Notes under the pieces: generated by a model
Seen by the model: only the letters and a program-made list of their open reading frames with translations
What the model was told of the DNA's origin: nothing
The model's database searches: none
Assembly (NCBI RefSeq): GCF_963422355.1
Contig: NC_085105.1
Location: 1,241,001-1,305,000, forward strand
Source of the DNA: Corticium candelabrum
Lineage: Eukaryota > Porifera > Homoscleromorpha > Homosclerophorida > Plakinidae
DNA length: 64,000 bases
Reading direction: 5' to 3'
Position numbers and translations under genes: made by a program
Part shown: positions 55,422 through 64,000 of the stretch, one piece after another
Numbering within the stretch: the first letter of the stretch is position 1
Layout: every line of letters begins with the position of its first letter

Positions 55422-58113
55422 ACGCACACACACACACACACACGCACGTGCACACACACATCTCACCAGACCCGGATGAGGTACCGAATATCGGTTTATT
55501 TCCAAGAACAGAACATCGAGACGATAAACCACAACCATCACTGTTATATACAATTATTATTAATTTATTAATACCGTATTTCCTCAAATAGTAACCTGTG
55601 GGTTACCATTTTTCAAACTGATCCAAACCACGGGTTACTAATCAAGCATGGGCAGGGGTTACTATTTTTTCAACGTCTACTATCATTCAAGTTGAAGTAA
55701 AATCCTATGCAAGTATTAGAGGAACACACTCTTGATGCATGCAAAACTGTTACCTTACCACAACCCCTATTTAATTACCAGTAGTTTACTCACTGTCCTC
55801 ATCATAAAAACCATAATGTCCACATTGCCATGATCATTGTCTTCATCTTCTTCTCTTCTGTCAGACAACATGCTGTGTTACCTTTTTGATCTCTGACATC
55901 CAAGACAATGGGTAGAGCACAGGTTACTATTTTTACAAACTAATAAGATCCACGGGTTACTATTTTACAAACTATAAGATCCACAAGTTACTATTATTAC
56001 AAACTAACAAGATCCATGGATTACTATTTTTACAAACTTATAAAATCTACAGGCTACTATTCAAGGAAATACGGTATATATGTACAAATACTGATTGAAT
56101 ATGTCATTACCTGAACGTGACATCATCAATGGCCAAGTCAGATGAGAAGAGATATCCACGAGTTCCCGTTACTCGGACGGTTATGCCACCAGTAAAGTCC
56201 TGCATGTGTTTGACATATCCAACACATTTGCATCATGATTATTTAAATAATTAATAAAAAATAATTTTGACTCACAGAAAGGTTAACAACCGCCTGATGC
56301 CACTGATCTCCGTGATTTCCTTCCACGTAGAATACAGTTTGCCAGCTCTCAACTCCTTCTTTTACCGCAACATCAAGTGACCCCATGAATGTGTTGAATC
56401 TGTTGATGTATTCAGGCTTTTGTGACTCTATCTCATACAAATGGTACCAAAAGGTCAACGTGCAAGTAGGACTGGATGGAAAACAAGCCGTCTCAAACAC
56501 AGCCTAGTCAACAAATGTTAAAGGTAATTAATTATGTATACTTTATAATATATTAATTACTAATTACTTACTAATTACTAAAGGGAACTCGCACGCAAAA
56601 ACAAGTTGCTCTTGAAAAATAGCCTTGCATTCGAGAAGTTCAATGGTACCCTAGTCGCTAGCCAAAGCGACTCCGTAAAGAAGAAATCGTGTTTCGAATG
56701 CTTCCAGACAAAGAAGGTGCACGAGGCATGACGTCACAGGAGACTGACTTGGATCGTTTTATATTGAAAAAATCTCAATTAGTGCAATGTGACTCTCTAC
56801 ATCAAACCGCTTGATTGGAGACAACACTTGATTGAACCTTCACCTTCACTGTAATTTAGGTGCAGCTTCATAGCGATGAAAGGAAACGCTGGAGGCATTT
56901 TCGTTATGATTTCTCTTGTGCGTAGGTCTGGAACCTCGAGGATACATCGCATCAACTTCCGCTTAACATGTAGTGCTGTAAAAAGACTGGAACAGGTAGG
57001 AAACTACAATGCTCTTAAACATCTGTCGTTACTCTAACCCTAACCCACTCACTAGCTATGCTTTAAAATCTCTCTCAAAGCAATCCGACTGAAAATGAGC
57101 TACGCATACTCTGGAATGTGGTCCGACTGCCTCCCTATTAGCCTCAAACGCAGAATCCACTCTCTCAACCACGCTCGATCAAATGGAAATCTAAACAGAC
57201 TTCTTTCTCCGTTCCAGGCACATTTACGACAAACATTACAAGTCAGCGGCACACTAAGAACGTTAGATATCTCATATTGGAGTAGGAAACTTCAGATTGA
57301 CTAGAAGAGACGTAAACTAAGAGAACACGGCAAAGCGAAAGTTGATGAAGTGTTTCCTCGGAGTTCCAGACCTACGCGCATGAGACATCATAACGAATGC
57401 CTCCAGTGTTTTTCTCTCATTGCTACGAAACTACACCTACCTCACTGTAAAGGTGAATGTTCAAGTGTTGTCTCCAATCAGGCGATTTGATGTAGAAAGT
57501 CACGTTGCACTATTCAAGATTTTTCCAATACAAAACGCTCCAGGTTGACCTCAGTGACGTCATACCTCGCGCACATCGTCGTCTGGGAGCATTCAAAATG
57601 TGATTTCTCCTTTAGGCAGTTGCTTTGGCTGATGACTAGGGTACCATTGAATTTTTCTCGAAGACAAAGCTATCTTTTAAAAGCAACTTGTTTTTGCGTG
57701 CGAGTTCCCTTTAATTATATATTTTTTATTTTTTATTATAATTAGCTAATTATTTATTTATTATCAATTAATTAATAATTTTATTTATTGTTCTACATTA
57801 ACATGCAAGCACAAACAAATGACCAGACACATGAATGCACACACAACATCAGTGTACCTGATCTCCAGGTTGTTGAGGTAATGATGCTTCAATAAATGCG
57901 TAGTTTCCACCATTTCCCGTGTGTTCTGATGACGGTCCCGTGTTTCTAGAAGGAGTTGATGCATTCGCAACAAAACTCCAGTCAAAGTCATCTTGTGTAG
58001 ACTGAAAAAACGGCCCAAGAGATGGGAGAAATACTGAACCAAAGTCGGTTGTTCTCACAAAGTTGCAAGTTAACCGACTAGCATATAAACAATGGTAATA
58101 AGCAAAACACACC

Positions 58114-58169
<56 letters not shown>

Positions 58170-59760
58170 CTTGCACTGATTGATGAAGATCCAAGCTCCC
58201 AAAGTGAACGTACTATTTGTGATGTCGAGATCACCGTATGTGCCTGCGACCGCTCCAGATGTCACGTTATCGTACGTCAACGCAAAGTCGGTATTCTATA
58301 AACATGATCGCTGTAACTGTATTACTACGAAGACATCAAACTCAACACAACAAACACAGCAGCCAGTCTGTCAATTACAGATTTGATAATCAGTTCAGAT
58401 GTTATGACTCATGCCTTAGTCAACAATCACTGCAACCTTGTTGGTCACATGACAACATGCATATACATAGTAAATATATTAATTATTAATTAATTATGAA
58501 TTACAAATTATTAATTAATTAAATACATATTAATTAGCTAATGTTTAATTGTTACATTGTAGCAGAGCAAACAATCTACGACACATGATTAAAATACAAT
58601 TGCAAACTTACTTACATCTAAGCATCGATAGTTGAGTTGAGAGAAAGTGACATTCTCTTGTGAGAACACAAACAAGCCAAGACGACCACCATAATGTGTT
58701 GTATCATACACAGGGCCGCTGTCAGTTAATACAGTTGATCCCTGATCACACGCACACACATAATTAATTGAAAATTTAATTATTGAAACTTGATGTCTAC
58801 CATACGTTTGTCCATACAATTCGTATGTATCCGTTGTCTGGATTGTGTGTCAGTTTCCAACGATACGACGTTTCGTATTCCCACCCAAAAGGTTCACTCG
58901 TCCAGAGAAGTCTAGACTCATTCACCACATTTCCCGTATTCCAAGTTCCGTCCCGTAGATCAGGTCCAGGTCCAGTGTTGGAGTCAATAACCTCAAATTG
59001 AGACAAACAATACGCTGAGTCATCGACACTCTACAACAATTGTATGATAAGCTGATAATATACTTTCAACTGAATGCCAGCACGAGCAGTAGGATGTGGA
59101 TATGCAAACTGATTGCCAAACGTGTAGTATTGTCGACTCCTCTTCCAATTGCACACATAAAATTTTCTATGCAAGCAAAGTAGAACGTATACAAATGGTT
59201 GTTGTTGACTAGAACTCATCAATTAAGTTAAGACAATAACCACCAACCTGTTGCTTTGGTAAGCAAACACGAATCCAGCATAGTCGTCGTCATTATTGAC
59301 ACCGATGTAGAGTGTCCCACTGTATTCCACATAAGCAAACGACTCACGCCCAATAACCATGCCAGGATCACTACAACAAGTTTGAAGCAAATTATCGTAA
59401 GCACGTCAATGCTGAGATTTGTGTAACATTTTTTCAGTATGTTTAGTTACTCAACGCTCACCTGTTGACTGTCTGTAGAATTTCAGCTCCATCGTCATTA
59501 ACAATCCAAATGGGACTGTTCTGTTGGGATTTGATGAGATCAAGAGAGATTTGAGTAAAACTGCTGAAATCTGTTTTGCTTATCAGAACATTCAAGGGAC
59601 AAACATCCTGCAGTAAAGATACATGCAACATGTTGTCAATTGATTTGTATCAATCTTACATCAATGTCCGAAATGCCGTCACCGTCCAGATCACCTTCAC
59701 ATGCATCTCCGATTCCATTTGTGTTAGAATCCTCCTGTACAACCGTGTAGAGTGACAGAG

Positions 59761-59844
<84 letters not shown>

Positions 59845-61449
59845 GCACGTGCACGTGCACGCGCACGCGCGCACACACACACACATCAAGAAAACACAAA
59901 CAACAAACAAACAAACAAACGTGTGCACCTGTCCAGGGTTGCGCACCAACTGACAGTTATCATCCTCATCTGTCACATTGTCGTTGTCATCATCATCATC
60001 ACAAGCATCACCCCAACCACCCAGGTCTGTATTAATCTAACACATTCAACTTAATTTAACCTAGATTATCCAGCGAACATTCATACATCAGTCAGTCTAC
60101 CTGACTAGGATTGGGGATTGTAAGGCAGTTGTCAATCGAATCAATAATACCGTCATTGTCTTGATCCATTCCATCATCACAAGCATCCCCCAGTCCATTC
60201 TCATCTGAATCTGTTTGATTCTCGTTGCTCACTGATGGACAATTGTCACATACGTCGCCTACGTCATCACCATCTCCATCCAACTGTCCAAGATTAAAGT
60301 GGAATGGACAGTTGTCCAAGGCACCATCAAACCAATCATCGTCTGCATCGTCATCACAAGCATCTCCTATGCCATCACTATCTGTGTCTGTCTGATCTGT
60401 GTTTTCTATGTTTACACAATTATCACATGCATCTCCAAACCCGTCACCATCCGTGTCGTTCTGACTAGGATTCACCACTGTATCACAGTTATCATTGATG
60501 TCTGTCAACCCATCATTGTCATCATCCACATCACAAATGTTACCAATACCGTCTCCATCTGAGTCCTCCTGTCCACTGTTGGGCTCAAACGGACAGTTAT
60601 CAGCCACACAAAATAGACTAACGTTAGCACACGGGAGAGACACATCAGGCCTTCCATCGGCATCCGTGTCTTTCCCACAGCACGTGCCATTGCCTGCAAA
60701 GCCAGCATTACACGTACACGTGAACTGATGTCGATCTCTAGACCCACATGTCACCACTGCTGCAATACAGCTGCTTCTCTGCATCAAACAAACAAAAAAC
60801 CAAACATAAAACAGAGCAAACAACTACAGCAGTGCACAAACACATACGAAATTAATCTCTACAAGCTGCCACTTGTGCGGTTAGCATGTCATATCAATAG
60901 GTATGTCCTTATCTATTGTCACTCATAGGCAAACTAGCAATCAGTTCTAACGTTCCATTGCTCACCAAACTGCTAACAGAAGAAGTCGGAGGAAGTGAAG
61001 GAAGATGAGAAGGAAACACTACATCGTCAGACAAAGCCGATCGACAAACAACGCTTGATCCATTCCACACTCCATCTGCAGTGCACGTTCGTTGGTAAGT
61101 AGAGAGACCCTCCACACCGTCCACCCAAAACCCAACACGACACGTGATGACACAGACACCACCAAACTGCTGAGACTCACACGCGACTCTGGCATTATTA
61201 ACACTTGCCTTCATATTGATCAGTAAGACAATACACAGTAAATTGTTCTGTGGTGATCACTACATGTACTCACCACTGGTCCGCATAGAACCGGCCGACA
61301 TAAGGGGTCGGTGTTAGACCAACGTCCATCTCGGCCACACACACGGTCATGAGCTCCATCGAGATAGAATCCGTGCAAACAAGTGTAGCTACACATCTGA
61401 TGGAGAGAATCACACAAACACACGCACATACACACACGCACGCACGCAT

Positions 61450-61513
<64 letters not shown>

Positions 61514-61841
61514 AATAAAAGCCGATCTGACATTTAGTTATTTATTGCTGTAACTTACGTCTAGAAATCCTACTCCAGTGCAAGTGCGGTTGCCATTTGC
61601 CGGCGTCTGTGGTAACTCACACGTCAAAGAAATGCATCGTAGGACGTCATTACTCCATTTCCCAGATGATTCACAGGTTGTTTCATACGATGTAACAAAC
61701 AATGACTCGCTTCGTGCCCAAAATCCTGCATCACATGTGACAATGCAATGATACTTTGTGTTCAAGTGATCGCCTCCTGAACACACTACACTCGCATTCA
61801 GCATTACCTGCAAGATCACAATATAATTAAATGAATAAATA

Positions 61842-61873
<32 letters not shown>

Positions 61874-63325
61874 ATTAAACAAATAGTTAAATAAATAAAT
61901 AATTAAATAAATAAATAAGAAATAAATAAATAATTAAATAATTAATTAATTAATCATAATTATATCCATCAAATCACATAACGTCCGTCCATTAAAACTC
62001 AACATTTGTACCAAAGGTGGACACGTAATTGGAATGCAAGAGATGTTAGCATTGCTCCATATGCCATTCTCCTGACACGTTGGTACAGATGGTTCATCCA
62101 AATCATATCCAAGCAAACATGAAACTACACACTCATCGTTAAGCTTTGTTCCCGAGCAGGTCACTGAGCCAGGATGATGCTTGGGTAGTAGAAAGGGACC
62201 ACAATCAATAGCCTCACAGTATGGGATTCCACTCTCCCATCCGTCAGATTTATTGCATACAAAATGATTCGAGTGACTGTTGCTGTGATGTAAAGTATAG
62301 CCGGGATTGCAAGCGAGAACACACGATTCCTCGTCGAGTGAACGTTGAGCGCACGAAAAATTGCCACCGTCTGTTGACAATACACCACATCTATCACCTG
62401 GCATATACACAATCGTCAGACATTATTGCATGTGTGGGCATTATTGAATAAATATTAATAACCTTCTAGTGTGACTGACAACATGACCGTGTTGTCAACA
62501 TAGCAAGCCACACGAGTTGGTCGTCCTCTACCCAACAGCCATTTGGTGATAATTTCGAGTTCGCAGTCACACTCGGTTGACGACCTAGTCAATCACACCG
62601 ACGATCATTTACAAATGAATCGAAATGCCAAGGAAATGTTATACTGTAGTAGCTTTTCCAGTTGCTCTGCTTGTTCAACATCTATTGTTCTCTCGTAAAG
62701 TCTGCCAAGCTTGTCTTCATAACTACAGCCACATTAATTAATTAACAAAATGTATCGATGACATGCTACAGGCAACATGCCTAACTCACATATGTTGGAT
62801 AACCTGAAGCTGGTCGGGTATCTTTAACCCTAATTCGGGATTGCTAGAGAAAAATTGAAGGATCACGAACGTAATAAGTATTTGTGCAAAACAGCCAGAC
62901 TGGCTAATTAGTAAATGAATGGTGGCCGGTCACGTGACATATGTATGACCGACCTGCTAGGCAATGGCGTAACACGTGACCAAATAAATAATGATCAGCG
63001 AATGAATGCGACTGAATGATATATAAACCTGATGTTGAGTTGATCTCGGTAGCAAGGTGAATTAGCATAGTACCTAACACACACCATCTAATTACGTAAT
63101 ATTCATTGAATATTAGCATCGTACAGTACACCTACCAGTCTAATTAATTAATTAATATTTATGAATATTAACTATATTAGCATTGCACAGTACACCTACC
63201 ACACAGTTTAATTAATTAATTAATATTTATGAATATTTACTAAAGTAGGCAATTCTACTCACGTGGAAGAAAGGCTTTGCATCAGTGCGAATTCTTTCAC
63301 CACGGAATCTGCAGACTGGTGTCTC
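54513..63325 (-). CDS. Thrombospondin-like mosaic matrix protein (CCP-EGF-TSP3-TSPC-MAM-LamG), 5' end unresolved
   Basis: Twenty-four minus-strand exons join in phase from 63325 down to the stop at 54513-54515, giving 1373 residues; upstream exons are unresolved. In order: a helical segment with [12 protein letters not shown] (exons 63263-63325, 62790-62843, 62645-62722); [18 protein letters not shown] (62463-62584); five CCP/sushi modules (62012-62397, 61559-61807, 61274-61396, 60966-61208); and an EGF-like module plus calcium-binding thrombospondin type-3 repeats ([14 protein letters not shown], 60101-60778, 59929-60036, 59660-59734). The thrombospondin C-terminal lectin-like domain follows ([33 protein letters not shown]; 59462-59607, 59248-59370, 59064-59166, 58806-59030, 58616-58741). 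Then comes a MAM-like domain ([20 protein letters not shown]; 58171-58295, 57858-58077, 56276-56503, 56111-56199). Last is a LamG-like domain ([30 protein letters not shown]; 55467-55540, 54867-55132, 54719-54810, 54513-54639). It should be secreted to the matrix; the signal peptide was not found. Confidence 0.82.
55140..55462. repeat. (CA)n microsatellite cluster in an intron of the thrombospondin-like gene
   Basis: Five CA runs separated by CACGCAC and GTGCAC interruptions, filling the intron between exons 55467-55540 and 54867-55132. Confidence 0.95.
56581..57711. mobile_element. 1.13 kb element with about 360-bp inverted repeats and TA flanks
   Basis: The left end reads AAGGGAACTCGCACGCAAAA and the right end TTTTGCGTGCGAGTTCCCTT, exact inverted matches. 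Both are flanked by TA (56579-56580, 57712-57713). Inverted similarity extends to about 56940 and from about 57350 (GGTCTGGAACCTCGAGG against CCTCGGAGTTCCAGACC). The centre has no transposase. The TA flanks fit Tc1/mariner-type insertion. It lies in the thrombospondin-like gene intron between 56504 and 57857. Confidence 0.75.
58123..58166. repeat. (CA)n microsatellite in thrombospondin-like gene intron
   Basis: Perfect CA run just downstream of a CCCACCCACC stretch, within the 93-base intron between exons 58171-58295 and 57858-58077. Confidence 0.95.
59763..59885. repeat. (CA)n/(CGCA)n microsatellite in thrombospondin-like gene intron
   Basis: CA run followed by CACGCGCACGTGCACG-type variants between the exons at 59929-60036 and 59660-59734. 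Confidence 0.95.
61420..61510. repeat. (CA)n microsatellite in thrombospondin-like gene intron
   Basis: CA run with CACGCACG interruptions between the exons at 61559-61807 and 61274-61396. Confidence 0.95.
61825..61965. repeat. (AAAT/AATT)n AT-rich tract in thrombospondin-like gene intron
   Basis: TAAATAAATAATTAATTA-type units filling most of the intron between exons 62012-62397 and 61559-61807. Confidence 0.9.
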
Positions 63326-64000
63326 CTACAAGAAAATATTAGCACATTGTAACACTAAAGGTTGGTCTCGCGTACCCAGACCCTCGTAACGCGGCGATAT
63401 AGTCTGGCCACGCGAGGCTAACAGGTCACAATTAATAATAATTAATTAACCATCTAGCAGATGTACAAGGTGCAATCGAATTAAACAGCCATCGTCCTGT
63501 ATGCTTCAGGAGTGTGCCGACACAACTGCTGTTTCTTCGACGGCCTAGATTGCTACACAAACAAAAACAAATGAAACCCGACCCGGAAGAAGCATGACCG
63601 ACACCCGTATACGCGTACAGCATGACGTCTACACGAAAGAAAACGCCCGACCACCTGCACGTACATACAAGTCAAGCGAAACGCGGTTATCTGCACAACC
63701 AAGATTCGCTGTCGAAATCCATCCAAGCGACACCCAAGGGTTTCCTTTAGCAGCACAAAACACGTGCATGCACGTGCATGTAACGCATGCATCATGCAAC
63801 GCATGCATCAGACTACCAACCATCTCTACAGACGCTCAAAACAACTATAGTGCTCACACATGGGCGACGCCACCCTTGACTGTGACGTCTCCCCAGGTGT
63901 TGGTTTGCATGCTGCATACAACAGCAGTCGATTCGCATTGACAATCACGAAAAGCTCGGGAAGCGAAAATCGGAGGCTCGATGCGGCAAACAAGAATTAG
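63326..64000. other. Upstream of the thrombospondin-like gene model; no exon assigned
   Basis: The first modelled exon needs an upstream exon ending two bases into a codon, which I could not place with confidence. A candidate is minus-strand sequence at about 63458-63555 after a TTTGTGTAG acceptor (SCVGTLLKHTGRWLF). A 62-base inverted-repeat sequence lies at 63361-63422. GCATGCATCATGCAACGCATGCATC near 63784-63808 is repetitive and near-palindromic. Confidence 0.4.
63361..63422. mobile_element. Short imperfect inverted-repeat (MITE-like) sequence
   Basis: GGTTGGTCTCGCGTACCCAGAC at the left pairs imperfectly with GTCTGGCCACGCGAGGCTAAC at the right. No coding capacity. Confidence 0.45.

Overview
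This is nuclear DNA from an animal. Nearly every gene is split by GT-AG introns, many only 55 to 120 bases long. Several genes are metazoan families (LRCH, an MRL-type RA-PH protein, a thrombospondin-like matrix protein). The short introns, the early-animal flavour of the matrix protein and the heavy (GT)n and (TGTC)n microsatellites suggest a sponge or another early-branching marine invertebrate, but I cannot name the species. Exon models below were built by eye from splice sites, reading frame and family conservation. None has transcript support.

Layout. 15-2933 (+) is the 3' part of a UBXN7-like p97 adaptor. 3792-5257 (-) is TPT1/TCTP, head to head with an intronless WDR53 (5360-6481, +), followed by RBMX2 (6835-8230, +). 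9485-21862 is the most unusual block. Two paralogous genes on the minus strand encode about 970-residue proteins resembling the bacterial VioB family (a conserved N-terminal motif plus a C-terminal ferritin-like domain with two ExxH motifs). Between them lies an intronless phytanoyl-CoA dioxygenase (PHYH-like, +) with a PTS2-like peroxisomal signal. 24040-25960 holds a HEPN-like gene with decayed tandem copies of its front part. 26172-30204 is a 4 kb hAT-like inverted-repeat element containing an expanded CTCCC minisatellite and a tRNA-derived SINE.

30388-43271 (+) is a complete 17-exon LRCH gene (leucine-rich repeats plus calponin homology domain). Its introns carry retroelement fragments, a MITE and a perfect (GT)n tract of about 1.17 kb. 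45468-52922 (+) is a 15-exon gene that joins espin-like ankyrin repeats to the RA-PH module of the RIAM/lamellipodin family in one 1656-residue protein. 54513 to at least 63325 (-) is a large extracellular protein: five CCP/sushi modules, an EGF-like module, thrombospondin type-3 repeats, a thrombospondin C-terminal domain, a MAM domain and a LamG-like domain. An inverted-repeat element sits in one of its introns.

Most genes here look unrelated in function: ubiquitin/p97 work, splicing, actin or membrane signalling, and matrix. The two VioB-like genes and the PHYH-like gene are the only neighbours that could plausibly form a metabolic group, and this is inference. No tRNA, rRNA, CRISPR array or prokaryotic-type operon was found.
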